Counted from the stretch's first letter, positions 9,308 to 18,054 are shown. The stretch is DNA of 64,000 bases from Flexifilum sp963727545 (GCA_963727545.1 CAVSGS010000011.1:438968-502967), one strand, 5' to 3'. Translations and numbers: made by a program. The notes: generated from the letters alone by a model not told the origin.

Positions 9308-9730
9308 CGATTTTACCCCGAAACCTGCTCGATGATTGGGACGTTGTCGTCATCGACGATGAGGACGACAGTCTTGAAGTCGCGCAGATTATCCTCGAAG
9401 AATACGGTGCCGATGTCCGCCTCGCGGGCAATGGCAAAGAAGGCTTGGAACTGATCCGGGAAAAACGTCCCATGCTGGTGATTTCGGACATTTCCATGCC
9501 CGTCCTAGATGGCTGGGGCTTGATCTATCAGTTGAAGAACGATCGCGCGTTGATGGACGTTCCCGGTGATTGCGCTGACTGCTCACGCCATGATCGGTGA
9601 CCGGGAACGCGCCATCGGTGCCGGTTTCCATAACTACCTGACCAAGCCGTTGACGGCTACCACTTTTATCGACGATCTCGTGAAGCTGCTGGTCGAAATT
9701 CCCGATCTGGCAGCCGAACTGCAATTCTAA
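9304..9730 (+). CDS. response regulator receiver protein (frameshifted)
   Basis: Read with one base removed near 9562-9566, this gene gives a 141-residue single receiver domain. It has the acidic pair in VVVIDDEDD, phospho-acceptor D62 in ISDISMP, and after the shift VIALTAHAMIG, with the conserved Lys in YLTKPLT. Its ATG overlaps the kinase stop (ATGA), which indicates translational coupling in the kinase operon. As written it ends early at 9600. The single-base insertion looks like an error rather than decay, because both frames encode conserved receiver sequence. Confidence 0.8.
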
Positions 9731-9742
9731 GGAGTACGTTTC

Positions 9743-10120
9743 ATGAGCGGCAATAACTGGCATCTTTTGGTCGTCGAGGATGACCCTGACGGTCAAGAGG
9801 TTGTGGCGACTATTCTCAGCCATCTCAACATCTCGATTGATACGGCGTCCACCGCCGAAGAAGCGGAAGCCTTTTTGTTTGACGACCGGCGGGACTATCA
9901 CGCCGTGATCATCGATCTCGCGCTGCCCGGTAAAGATGGCTGGGAACTGCTGGCGGAGATCCAGCAGGATCCCGGCACCGCGAACCTGACCTGCATCGCG
10001 GTCACGGCTTACCATAACTCGAAGCTGCGCGAACAAGCGCTGACGCACGGCTTCCACGCTTATTTCCCGAAGCCGCTGGACGCGACCCGCTTCGCCCGCG
10101 CCCTCGAGGAAGTTCTCTAG
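9743..10120 (+). CDS. single-domain response regulator
   Basis: This 125-residue CheY-like receiver has acidic residues in LLVVEDDPDG, phospho-acceptor D58 in IIDLALPGKDGW, a Thr in AVTAY and the Lys in YFPKPLD. It follows the preceding receiver by 12 nt with an AAGGAG site and is closed by an intrinsic terminator at 10163. It is probably part of a three-gene phosphorelay with the PAS kinase. With no output domain it must act through protein contacts. Confidence 0.9.
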   Translation: MSGNNWHLLVVEDDPDGQEVVATILSHLNISIDTASTAEEAEAFLFDDRRDYHAVIIDLALPGKDGWELLAEIQQDPGTANLTCIAVTAYHNSKLREQALTHGFHAYFPKPLDATRFARALEEVL

Positions 10121-10162
10121 TTCATTCGATCATTCGCTGTCCGTTTTCATAACGCGACAACA

Positions 10163-10197
10163 AAAAGCAGCCGATGACAGTCGGCTGCTTTTGCTTT
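10163..10197 (+). terminator. intrinsic terminator of the kinase/receiver operon
   Basis: The 9-bp stem AGCAGCCGA/TCGGCTGCT (10166-10174 with 10181-10189) encloses a 6-nt loop. It is preceded by A residues and followed by TTTGCTTT. Confidence 0.85.
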
Positions 10198-10648
10198 ACG
10201 TGAGATCGGTTCAGCTTACGCGATGGTCACACTAGTATGAGTTCGCTAAAAAGAGAACGTCAAAAATTGATTAAAAGCTCGCCTGCTAATAACTGGATGA
10301 AATTCTTGACTTATCACGAATAATTTTCATTGCAAAAATCTCAATGGTTCTATTGGGCAACCATTTACCATATTTGATAGTCAAATACACATTCAAATCA
10401 TATTTTCCGCGTGTTTCTTCCCTCAAAGACGCAATGAAGAACATATGTTTGAATTGAGGCTGCTTTGTCATGATACAATTGTTGACGTGAATACAATAGG
10501 AACGCCCAACCTCTTACACAGGTGGGCGTTCGCAAAATGGGTCTTGCTGGTTGCGTTGATTTTCAACCAATTCCCAATCCCATTGTAATTGGAAATTGAC
10601 GCAACTGGCAACCCAATCTTCGTGTCCTCTTAGATTGGGAGGTCAGTT
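10198..10648. other. AT-rich intergenic region with hairpins
   Basis: About 450 bp of lower GC. A 61-codon minus-strand reading frame (10286-10471, beginning MTKQPQFKHMFF) has protein-like composition but no ribosome site, so I do not call it. At about 10500-10531 GAACGCCCA and TGGGCGTTC form a strong hairpin without a T tract. CCAATT/AATTGG at about 10568-10593 is another inverted repeat. Confidence 0.4.
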
Positions 10649-10810
10649 ATGGGCGTTCGCCCGCGTTTCGTGGGGTGGCTGATTGCTGCCTTACGCCTCT
10701 TCATCTTGCTGCCGATTGTTATGCTGCTCTTTGTCGAGCAGCCAACCTTCGACAACGCCGCCCGCCTTCTGCTCCTGCTGATCGACTTCCTCCGATCACG
10801 GGAGCGGTAA
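10649..10810 (+). CDS. small predicted membrane protein, 53 aa
   Basis: A short frame beginning MGVRPRFVGWLIAALRLFI has GGGAGG 7 nt before its ATG. It has one strong hydrophobic segment at residues 10-29 (LIAALRLFILLPIVMLLF), then QPTFDNAARLLLLLIDFLRS and a basic tail RSRER. It may be a one- or two-pass small membrane protein. No family is recognised. A GC-rich palindrome at 10824 follows it, and the aldolase gene converges on it. Confidence 0.5.
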   Translation: MGVRPRFVGWLIAALRLFILLPIVMLLFVEQPTFDNAARLLLLLIDFLRSRER

Positions 10811-10823
10811 CAGGCAACAAAAA

Positions 10824-10848
10824 GGGCGGGATTCAATCCCGCCCCTAC
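10824..10848. repeat. palindromic repeat, core GGGATTCAATCCC
   Basis: GGGCGGGATTCAATCCCGCCCCTAC lies between two convergent genes and could terminate both. The constant arm GCCCCTAC is intact and the left arm is shortened. Confidence 0.7.
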
Positions 10849-10877
10849 AGCATCGATGTTATTGTGACTAACCCACC

Positions 10878-11973
10878 TTACGCGATGGTCACGTCTTCGC
10901 AGAGGTAGACGTCCTGAATGGCGTTGAGCAGGGCTGCGCCTTCGCTCATCGGACGCTGGAACGCCTTACGCCCGCTGATCAAGCCGGTGCCGCCCGCGCG
11001 CTTGTTGATCACGGCGGTGGTGATGGCGTCGCCGAAGTCGTTCGCGCCGCTCGCGCCGCCGCTGCTGATCAAGCCCGGCGCGTCCCATGTAGGTGTTCGC
11101 CAGTTGATAGCGGGTCAGGTCGATCGGGCTGTCGCTGGTCAGTTCGGTGTAGATGCGCTCATCCAGCTTGCCGTAGGACGAATTGCCGGTGTTCAGCGCC
11201 TTGAACCCACCGTTGACCGTCGGCAGCTTCTGCTTGATGATGTCGGCTTCGATGGTCACGCCGAGGTGGTTCGCCTGACCGGTCAGGTCGGCGGCGGTTT
11301 CGTAGTTCACGCCGTTGACCTTGAAGGCGTTGTTGCGGGTGTAGCACCACAGCACCGTCGCCATGCCGAGTTCGTGCGCCTTGTAGAACGCCTGCGAGAC
11401 TTCGATCAGCTGGCGGGTGCTCTCCTCGGAGCCGAAGTAGATCGTCGCGCCGACGGCGACCGCGCCCATGTTCCACGCCTGCTCGACCTGCCCGAACATC
11501 ACTTCGTCGAACTTGTTGGGATAGGTCAGCAGTTCGTTGTGGTTGATCTTGACCATGAAGGGGATTTTGTGGGCGTATTTGCGCGCCACCACGCCGAGCA
11601 CGCCGAAGGTCGAGGCGACCGCATTGCAGCCACCCGCAATCGCCAGCTTGACGATATTTTCGGGATCGAAATACTGCGGATTCGGGGCGAACGACGCGCC
11701 CGCCGAGTGCTCGACGCCCTGATCGACCGGCAGGATCGACAGGTAGCCGGTGCCGCCCAGCCGCCCGTGATCGAACATCGTCTGCAAGCTGCGCAGCACC
11801 TGCGGGTTGCGATCCGAGTTCAGCCATACCCGGTCGATAAAATCGGGACCCGGCAGATGCAGATTTTCTTTCGGAATCGTGTGGCTGGTGTGGTTCAGCA
11901 GTTCATCCGCTTGGCTTCCCAAAGCATCGGCAATTTTGTCGATGCTGTACGTGGTTTCTGGAGCACCTATCAT
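10878..11973 (-). CDS. class I fructose-bisphosphate aldolase (frameshifted)
   Basis: The DhnA/FbaB-type aldolase of glycolysis and gluconeogenesis uses a Schiff-base lysine. Diagnostic segments are ILPVDQGVEHSAGASF, VKINHNE, VGATIYFGSEES, ATVLWCYTRN and TIEADIIKQKLP, whose Lys is a likely Schiff-base candidate. One extra base near 11071 breaks the frame after GRAGL. Correcting it joins ISSGGASGANDFGDAITTAVINKRAG and the normal C-terminus VYLCEDVTIA, giving 364 residues. GAGGAG precedes the ATG. The encoded enzyme is otherwise complete. Confidence 0.9.
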
Positions 11974-12052
11974 CGCTATTCTCCTCGGTTGTGAATGTGA
12001 TCGAGTATAACACGCTCACATGTCAATTCGAAGATTTTACTCCTTTTGCGCG

Positions 12053-12058
12053 TATAAT
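12053..12058 (+). promoter_or_regulatory. candidate -10 box (TATAAT)
   Basis: An exact TATAAT lies 57 nt upstream of the membrane histidine kinase ATG. No good -35 lies at 16-18 nt, so the promoter is only tentative. Confidence 0.4.
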
Positions 12059-12114
12059 CACTAGGTAATGTAGCACGCGAGAGCCGTTACAATAGGCGTA
12101 AATTTATCCACCCC

Positions 12115-13812
12115 ATGACCGAAGAGAGTTCAACACCCGTGTCCTCGATGCAGCAGCCTTTAAAGACAGTAGCGCGTTATGTTCGTCCGTTCGCCCAGTT
12201 CATCATCAATCCGCTGGATCGCGTGCTCGATCCGGCACTGCGGCGACAAGCTCGGCTGCTCAACTACCTGCTGATCCCGATCTACGCTGTGCTGATTTTC
12301 CTGTTCAACTGGAGCGGCAGCCCTGACGATTACATGCTTTACTGCGCCATCAACCTGATCTTCATCATTGCTGCTTACGTCCTCAACCGGCGAGGCTATT
12401 ACGTGGCAGCCGCGAGCGTTGTCGTGCTGTTGATCTCGGCGTCGGCTTTCCTCAATTTTGCCATCAAGATCGACACCGGCGCGGCGCTCGCCGAAATCAG
12501 CTTACTGCGCGCTGTCCCCGCCCTGCTGGTTGCCTATTTACTGCTGCCGCTGCGCGGCGTGATCGTGTTCTCGACGGTCAACGTGCTCGGTGTGCTGATC
12601 GCTTTGCTGCTGATTCCTCGGGGCGATCATCCCTTGGCGGCAACCGCTTTTTTCTTCTCGCTGATCGTCGCGCTGCTGGAGGTGATTGCAGCGCTCTCGC
12701 GCAACAGTTCGGTCAAGCAGATCGAACAGCAATCGCGCGAGTTGATCGAAACGGACGAGCGCTATCGCAATTTGCTCAATGCCTCGTTTGAGACGCTGTT
12801 GGTGCATATCGACGGCAGGATCATCGACACTAACCCCTCGGTTGAGCAGTTGATCGGCTATCGACCCGAAGAAGTCATCGGTACGTCGGTGCTCGACTAC
12901 ATTGAACCGACCTATCACCAGCAGGTGATCGCCAGCTATCGCAATAATATCGCCGATCCCTATGAGACGCTGCTGCGGCACCGCAACGGCGCCTCGATCC
13001 ATGTCGAAATTCGCGGCAAAGCGCAGTGGTATCGCGGTCAGTTGGTGCGCGTCGCTGCGATTCGGGACGTTACCGAGCGCAAGGTGCAAGAGGAACTGGG
13101 CATCGAGCGCGAGAAAGTGCGCGTGCTTCAAAATTTCATCGCCAACCTCTCCCACGATCTGCGCACCCCGCTTTCGGTGATCAACACCAGCATCTACCTG
13201 ATCGACCGGCTGACCCAAGACCCGGATCGCCAGCGGCATCACATTGATGTGCTGCAACTACAGGCGACGCGAATGCAGCGCTTGCTGGAAGACCTGATCA
13301 CCATGGCGCGGCTCGATAAAGCCGACACCAGTGACTTCCAGTTCCGCTGGATGAACGTCAACGAGATCGTCGAACAGGTGATCCGCGACAATCAAAATCT
13401 GGCGCTGCGCAAGCAGCAGGTGTTGAGTTGTGACTTGGCAGACGCGCCGCCCGAGGTGCTGCTCGATCCTGAGCAGTTCGGCTTGGCGCTCAGACATCTG
13501 GTGCTGAATGGCTTGGGTTTTACGCCGGAAAAGGGAGCGGTTAACATCGTCACTCGTGCCGAGGCGACCGACGTCGTCGTCGAAGTCCACGACAATGGCA
13601 TCGGCATTCAGCCGCTCGACCTACCCCACGTCTTTGACCATTTTTATCGCAGCGATCCCGCGCGCGGTGAAGCGGGTGGCACCGGGGTCGGGCTGACGCT
13701 CGCCAAGAAGATCGTCGAGGCGCATGGCGGTCGCATCCGCGTCTCCAGCCAGCCGGGAGAGGGCAGCGTCTTCACCATCTATCTACCCATCCCCCCGGAC
13801 TCGCGGGTGTAG
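12115..13812 (+). CDS. membrane PAS sensor histidine kinase
   Basis: A 565-residue kinase. Residues about 50-200 hold roughly six hydrophobic helices (LLIPIYAVLIFLF, LIFIIAAYVL, AAASVVVLLISASAF and others). A PAS domain follows at about 215-325 (RYRNLLNASFETLLVHIDG), then HisKA with H347 in NLSHDLRTPLS, and HATPase_c with DNGIGI and GGTGVGLTLAKKI. It senses through the membrane domain or PAS and phosphorylates an unidentified regulator, as no response regulator is adjacent. The ribosome site before the ATG is weak. Confidence 0.9.
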   Translation: MTEESSTPVSSMQQPLKTVARYVRPFAQFIINPLDRVLDPALRRQARLLNYLLIPIYAVLIFLFNWSGSPDDYMLYCAINLIFIIAAYVLNRRGYYVAAASVVVLLISASAFLNFAIKIDTGAALAEISLLRAVPALLVAYLLLPLRGVIVFSTVNVLGVLIALLLIPRGDHPLAATAFFFSLIVALLEVIAALSRNSSVKQIEQQSRELIETDERYRNLLNASFETLLVHIDGRIIDTNPSVEQLIGYRPEEVIGTSVLDYIEPTYHQQVIASYRNNIADPYETLLRHRNGASIHVEIRGKAQWYRGQLVRVAAIRDVTERKVQEELGIEREKVRVLQNFIANLSHDLRTPLSVINTSIYLIDRLTQDPDRQRHHIDVLQLQATRMQRLLEDLITMARLDKADTSDFQFRWMNVNEIVEQVIRDNQNLALRKQQVLSCDLADAPPEVLLDPEQFGLALRHLVLNGLGFTPEKGAVNIVTRAEATDVVVEVHDNGIGIQPLDLPHVFDHFYRSDPARGEAGGTGVGLTLAKKIVEAHGGRIRVSSQPGEGSVFTIYLPIPPDSRV

Positions 13813-13924
13813 TGAGCGCTACCGGAATCACAATCCTTTGACTACGAAATCAAGCCCGCTGAAGCTGATTGGATGTGGTTTTTCGGTGTCTTTGGCGCGT
13901 AGTTGAATATTCCGCAATTCTCGC

Positions 13925-13952
13925 GTAGGGGCGAGGCATGCCTCGCCCCTAC
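13925..13952. repeat. palindromic repeat, core GAGGCATGCCTC
   Basis: A perfect palindrome with both constant arms. Flanks on both sides (13903-13970) also resemble those of the copy at 47444, so this unit is larger than the palindrome. Confidence 0.8.
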
Positions 13953-14016
13953 AACCACGCCATCATGAGAGTGTAGTCAACTTTACCAATGCGCTCTTTA
14001 GATGACTTGCGATGGG

Positions 14017-14403
14017 TTAATCGACCAGCGCGACCGTCTCGATCTCGACGGCGATGCCCATCGGCAGGTTCGAGACTTCGACTGTGCTGCGGGCGGGCGG
14101 CTCGCCGGTGAAATAGGTCGCGTAGACCGCGTTCATCTCCGCGAAGTCCTTGATGTCGGTCAAGAAGACCGTCGTCTTGACCACCTTGTCGAGGCTCGAC
14201 CCGGCGGCTTCAAGGATCGCCTTGATGTTGGCAAACACTTGCTGGGTTTGGGCTGCTACGCCCCCTTCAACAATCGTTTTCGTGCCGGGGATTACGCCGC
14301 CTTGTCCGGCGGTGAAGACAAATCCGTTGGCGATGATACCCTGCGAATACGGTCCGACGGCAGCAGGCGCTTGGTCCGTGCTCACGACTTGACGATTACT
14401 CAT
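14017..14403 (-). CDS. ridA: RidA family enamine/imine deaminase
   Basis: A 128-residue YjgF/YER057c/UK114 protein that hydrolyses reactive enamine intermediates such as 2-aminoacrylate. Visible marks are APAAVGPYSQGI, the segment QTQQVFANIKAILEAAGSSLDKVVKTTVFLTD, and the C-terminal PARSTVEVSNLP with the substrate-carboxylate Arg, followed by VEIETVALV. The start at 14403 (MSNRQVV) follows GAGGAGC. It lies close behind the HNH gene on the same strand. Confidence 0.93.
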   Translation of the reverse strand: MSNRQVVSTDQAPAAVGPYSQGIIANGFVFTAGQGGVIPGTKTIVEGGVAAQTQQVFANIKAILEAAGSSLDKVVKTTVFLTDIKDFAEMNAVYATYFTGEPPARSTVEVSNLPMGIAVEIETVALVD

Positions 14404-14447
14404 TGCTGCTTGCTCCTCTAGTTCGAGATGTCTATTTGAACGGCTTG

Positions 14448-14870
14448 TCACCGCTCTGCTAAGCAAGGATAACGTTCTTCGGCAATTAGTGCAGCGCGCT
14501 GTGCGATTTGCTCCGGCGCATTGAGCCGAAGCAGCAGCACCGTGACGCGACCTTCAGGCGTCAACGGCTCGATCACCCCGCCATCCAAGCGAAAATGATC
14601 CGCCCAAGCTTGGCGGCGTGGGTGAAACAGAAACGTTGCCGCGCCGGTTACCGGATCCGCCGAAGCGATGTCGCTGCCTTTGAACCCATTGCAGCGATAG
14701 CACGCGAGACACAAATTATCAGCGTCGGTCGCTCCACCGTGTTTTTCCGCGATGATATGATCGATCTCGAACGGCAGCAATCGATCTTCGGTCGCCATGC
14801 GGCAGTATTCGCAGCAGCCGCCCGCGCGCTCAATCACGGTGCGACGCAGTTCGGCGCTAATGTACGTCAT
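14448..14870 (-). CDS. HNH endonuclease
   Basis: The 140-residue product has a zinc-finger-type HNH nuclease core: CCEYCRM, EIDHIIAEKHGGATDADNLCLACYRCNGFKGSD, i.e. two CxxC pairs around the H-N-H residues. The C-terminal third carries RRQAWADHFRLDGGVIEPLTPEGR, typical of stand-alone HNH proteins found widely in cyanobacteria and Chloroflexi. It overlaps the upstream 84-residue gene by 4 nt (ATGA), so the two are probably co-translated. The biological role of this family is unclear. Confidence 0.85.
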   Translation of the reverse strand: MTYISAELRRTVIERAGGCCEYCRMATEDRLLPFEIDHIIAEKHGGATDADNLCLACYRCNGFKGSDIASADPVTGAATFLFHPRRQAWADHFRLDGGVIEPLTPEGRVTVLLLRLNAPEQIAQRAALIAEERYPCLAER

Positions 14871-15121
14871 GCTTTTCCAGAGAGTTTCAGGCGAGTTTTC
14901 GCTTTGAGGAGCGTCATCATGTCGTCGGCGCGAATGAAGTCATACATTTCGAGTTCTTCATCAAACGTCAGCCGATCCGCGCGCTTGAGGTCGAGTAAGT
15001 GCCGGGCGCGCGTCTCCAATTCATCCGGTAGATGATAGTCGAGGATCGCTTGCGGCGCGGGGTCTGACGCCAAGAAATCCGTGATCACGTCAAAGACAGT
15101 ACGTACGGGGGCTGGCTGCAT
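14867..15121 (-). CDS. small acidic protein paired with HNH endonuclease
   Basis: An 84-residue protein of no recognised function. It has an N-terminal segment TVFDVITDFLASDPAPQAILDY, then DELETRARHLLDLKRADRLTFDEELEMYDFIRADD and a basic C-terminus. GGAGC precedes the ATG. Its stop overlaps the HNH start. The helical acidic composition and position fit a partner or antitoxin-like role, but that is inference. Confidence 0.7.
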   Translation of the reverse strand: MQPAPVRTVFDVITDFLASDPAPQAILDYHLPDELETRARHLLDLKRADRLTFDEELEMYDFIRADDMMTLLKAKTRLKLSGKA

Positions 15122-15199
15122 GACTTTTTGCTCCGCTACTTCAATCTAACTATTTTACCATGTCACCCCCTGCCACAACCACGAGTTTCGACAGGTTTA

Positions 15200-15228
15200 T
15201 TGAAATACTATTGCCCTACGATTATAAT
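15200..15228 (+). promoter_or_regulatory. sigma-70-type promoter of the YtxH-like gene
   Basis: TTGAAA (15200-15205), a 17-bp spacer and TATAAT (15223-15228) lie 30 bp upstream of the small YtxH-like gene. Spacing is ideal and 11 of 12 consensus bases match. Confidence 0.75.
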
Positions 15229-15257
15229 CAGTCCATGACTTCAGGGAGCAGGCATTC

Positions 15258-15491
15258 ATGAACAAGCTGATCAGCTTAGCGATTGGTCTGGGCGTTGGGG
15301 CGCTGTTCGGCGCAGCGCTGGTGGTGCTGTTCGCGCCCGTCTCCGGCGACCAACTGGTCAAAAACCTCAAAGACGGCTATGCCGAGGCGCTGGAAGAAGC
15401 CCGCACCGCCGCCGAAACGCGCCGCAGCGAGCTAGAGGCAGAACTCAAGGCGCGGCAGGGTGCCGCCACCCGCGCGATCCAGAAGGTCTAG
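15258..15491 (+). CDS. YtxH-like small membrane protein
   Basis: This 77-residue protein begins with one transmembrane helix (ISLAIGLGVGALFGAALVVLFAP). A charged, Ala/Glu/Arg-rich coiled-coil tail follows (YAEALEEARTAAETRRSELEAELKAR). This is the layout of YtxH/gas-vesicle-like stress proteins; the exact family is not certain. AGGGAG precedes the ATG and a strong promoter lies upstream. Confidence 0.75.
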   Translation: MNKLISLAIGLGVGALFGAALVVLFAPVSGDQLVKNLKDGYAEALEEARTAAETRRSELEAELKARQGAATRAIQKV

Positions 15492-15673
15492 AACCGCCGC
15501 CGAGCGGTTGCTCAACCGGCTTTTTCAAAGCTTATTATTGACCCCTCATGGGCGATTTCCATTAATTTTTGCTGCGCGGGCTTCGCTGCACCAAGCGGCG
15601 GCGCTTGATAGGGCGTCTCATTAATGGCATAATCGCCGGTAATTCGAGCTAAGCCAACCCTACGGGACAGACG

Positions 15674-16657
15674 ATGCCAAACGAAATCACCGAAATTGCA
15701 CCCTTGAACGTGTTCATCACCGGCGCGACCAGCGCCTTAGGGCGCGAGCTTGTCCGCCGCCTCAGCGCTGCCGGACATCACGTCGTCGGCGCGACCAGCG
15801 GCTACGAGAATGCCGCGCTCGTGCGTGCCGATGGGGGCATTCCGGCTTTCCCCGATCTCATGCGCGCGGGTGAACTCCGCAGCGTGATGGTCGGATCGAA
15901 AACCGACGTGGTGATCAACGCGGCACCGCAGATCGCCAACCACCTGCCGCAGCACCCCGCCCACTGGGACGCCGCCCTGCTCGACGCGGGGACGGCGGCA
16001 GTGGTCGAAGCAGCGGCGGCTGCCGAAGTCAAATATCTGATCCACACCAGCTACGCTTTCGCCGACGCTCACGTTGACGACCACGACGAGCATACCGCTG
16101 ACCTCGCCCAGCTGCTCACCGCCGTTCGCGCGGGCGAACAGCACGTCCTCGACCAGAAAGTACCCGGCTGCGTGCTGCGTTTCGGCTTCCTCTACGGCGC
16201 GGAGTCGCCGGAACTGATCGCCGTCCGCGATACCCTGACCATGCGCCGCCCGCTCGACAGTGGATCGGCTGACAGCCATGCCTTGTGGATCGACGTGCCC
16301 GACGCCGCCAGCGCGGTGATCGCCGCCCTGACGGTACAGCCGACGGGCGCGCTGCTGAACATCGTCGACGATCAGCCGCTGTCGCCGGCGGCTTTTCTGA
16401 ACTACTTCGCCCAGAGTCAGGGACTCGCCGCGCCGGAACCGCCGCCGCGCTTCGCTTTCTGGGCGCAGCCGAAACCGGCACAGGTGGCGCTGATGGCGCT
16501 CAGCCCCCACGCCGACAATGCCGAAGCCAAAACCGTGCTCGGCTGGTCGCCGCGTTTCCCCACCAGCGAGCAGGGGATTGAAGACCTGCTGCTGACGTGG
16601 CGCGCCGGTACGTCGGAACCGGACACCGCTGTCGAGCCGGTAGTTGAGGGGAATTGA
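15674..16657 (+). CDS. NAD(P)-binding SDR/epimerase-like protein
   Basis: The 327-residue product has an N-terminal Rossmann motif ITGATSALGREL (residues 14-25) and a later HTSYAFADAH segment. A Tyr is present in this active-site region, but the usual YxxxK is not clear, so it may be an atypical SDR. The C-terminal part LNIVDDQPLSPAAFLNYFAQSQG matches nucleoside-diphosphate-sugar epimerase-like proteins. The stop overlaps the ATG of the HAD gene (TGATG), indicating coupling. The substrate is unknown. Confidence 0.75.
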   Translation: MPNEITEIAPLNVFITGATSALGRELVRRLSAAGHHVVGATSGYENAALVRADGGIPAFPDLMRAGELRSVMVGSKTDVVINAAPQIANHLPQHPAHWDAALLDAGTAAVVEAAAAAEVKYLIHTSYAFADAHVDDHDEHTADLAQLLTAVRAGEQHVLDQKVPGCVLRFGFLYGAESPELIAVRDTLTMRRPLDSGSADSHALWIDVPDAASAVIAALTVQPTGALLNIVDDQPLSPAAFLNYFAQSQGLAAPEPPPRFAFWAQPKPAQVALMALSPHADNAEAKTVLGWSPRFPTSEQGIEDLLLTWRAGTSEPDTAVEPVVEGN

Positions 16658-17415
16658 TGCTCAAAGGTGTGCTTTTTGATCTGGACGACACGCTGCTCGA
16701 TTGGAGCGCGTTCGATTCGGACTGGACTGATCTCGAACACGAGCATTTGCAGGGCGTGTTCGACTACATTCGCGCCGAGGTCTATCCGCTGGACGACCCG
16801 GACGACTTCTATGCGGAGTTCCGCACCCGCACCAACGACGCTTGGATCGCCGCGCGCACCAACATGCGCGCGCCGCACCTCGGCACGATCCTGATCGAGT
16901 CGGCGGTTGCCTGCGGCGTGCCTGCCGGGAAGCTCGACGCGCGGCGCTGCCTCGAAGCCTATCAGTGGCGGGCGCATCACGGCACGAGCATGTTCCCCGA
17001 AGTCCCGGCAACGATCGAGCTGCTCCACGACCATCACATCAAGGTTGGCATTGTCACCAACGCCTATCAACCGATGTGGCAGCGCGACATCGAAATTCAG
17101 GAGTATGGGCTGTACGACTACTTCCCCGACTGCCGCATCTCAGCGGCGGACATCGGCTATTTGAAGCCGCATCCGGCGATTTTTCAGGCGGCGCTCGACC
17201 AGCTTGATTTGCAGCCCGCCGAAACCGTGTTCATCGGCGACAGCCTCGAAGCCGACATCGTCGGCGCGCAGCGCGCCGGTATGCGCGCGATTTGGCGCGA
17301 ACTCGCGCATCGCAGCCACCCGAACAGCGCCATCCGCCCCGATGCTCAGATTTCTTCGCTGGAAGAAGTGCCCGCCATCCTCGATGCTTGGTATCCCGGC
17401 TGGCGGCGCGGCTAA
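16657..17415 (+). CDS. HAD-superfamily hydrolase
   Basis: The 252-residue phosphatase-type protein has motif I FDLDDT (nucleophile D8, acid D10), motif II in VGIVTNAY, Lys in YLKPHP and motif IV FIGDSLEADIVGAQRAG. It hydrolyses a phosphate ester, as HAD-IA enzymes do, but the substrate cannot be named. It is translationally coupled to the SDR gene upstream and followed by a palindrome at 17435. Confidence 0.9.
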   Translation: MLKGVLFDLDDTLLDWSAFDSDWTDLEHEHLQGVFDYIRAEVYPLDDPDDFYAEFRTRTNDAWIAARTNMRAPHLGTILIESAVACGVPAGKLDARRCLEAYQWRAHHGTSMFPEVPATIELLHDHHIKVGIVTNAYQPMWQRDIEIQEYGLYDYFPDCRISAADIGYLKPHPAIFQAALDQLDLQPAETVFIGDSLEADIVGAQRAGMRAIWRELAHRSHPNSAIRPDAQISSLEEVPAILDAWYPGWRRG

Positions 17416-17434
17416 CGCCGCTTGCGTAAATTCG

Positions 17435-17463
17435 GTAGGGGCAGGACTCAGTCCTGCCCCTAC
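17435..17463. repeat. palindromic repeat, core AGGACTCAGTCCT
   Basis: Both constant arms GTAGGGGC/GCCCCTAC are present around the self-complementary core. It lies between the HAD gene and the shikimate-kinase-like gene. Confidence 0.75.
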
Positions 17464-17501
17464 GGTTGTCCATCCGCTTAGTTGAGAAACCTGCGCTAGC
17501 G

Positions 17502-18054
17502 ATGTCCATCAACGCCATTGACCAGAATTTGATCTTGACCGGGTATCTGGGTCCCGGTCAGTTGATCATTGCGCGGCAGGTCGCCGAACGCCTGCGGATG
17601 CCGTTTGTCGATTTCGAACTGGTGCTCGAAGACCGCGCCGGGTTGAGCGGCGAAGACCTGCGCATCCGTTTCGGCGAAGCCCGCCTGAAGACCCTCGAAA
17701 GCGAACTGGTCGACGAAGTGGCGCTCTATCGCGGCACCGTGATCCACATCAGCGGCAAGACCTTGCAGCAGAGCAGCCACTATGCCCGCCTGAGCGAGAC
17801 CGGTCCGGTGATCTGCCTCGTCGCCACCCTCGACGCCGTGCTGCGCCGGTCTGCATCTGGCGCTGGGCGCGCGCTACCACGATCCCTACGAGCGCGACAT
17901 CGCCCTCGGCACGCTGCGCCGCGAGTGGGCGATCCGCCAGCGCGAAGGGATCGTCGAGATCGACACCTCGTATCTCAGCGAAGATCAGACGGTCGAAGCC
18001 GTCGCCTCGACGTGGCGCGAACAGACCGGCGTCCTCGACTGGCGCGGGCTGTGA
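17502..18054 (+). CDS. shikimate-kinase-like protein lacking the Walker A lysine (frameshifted)
   Basis: Correcting one extra base near 17847 gives 183 residues that align with shikimate kinase throughout: LILTGYLGPGQL at the P-loop, MPFVDFELVLEDRAGLS, then IRFGEARLKTLESEL where the substrate Arg and GExxFR-like block sit. The later LRREWAIRQREGIVEIDTSYLSEDQTVEAV is the lid and C-terminal helix. The P-loop Lys and the following Ser/Thr are replaced by Gln-Leu, so ATP hydrolysis by the usual mechanism is unlikely. It may be a pseudo-enzyme or a regulatory nucleotide-binding protein. Confidence 0.65.

Noticed and set aside
10286..10471. 61-codon AT-rich minus-strand ORF
   Set aside because: Protein-like composition, but no ribosome site and no recognisable family. 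Left as part of the intergenic description.
9238..11076. Programmed +1 frameshifting in the kinase, receiver and aldolase genes
   Set aside because: No shared slippery site or stimulator is present, the sites differ, and similar shifts occur in many unrelated genes of the window.
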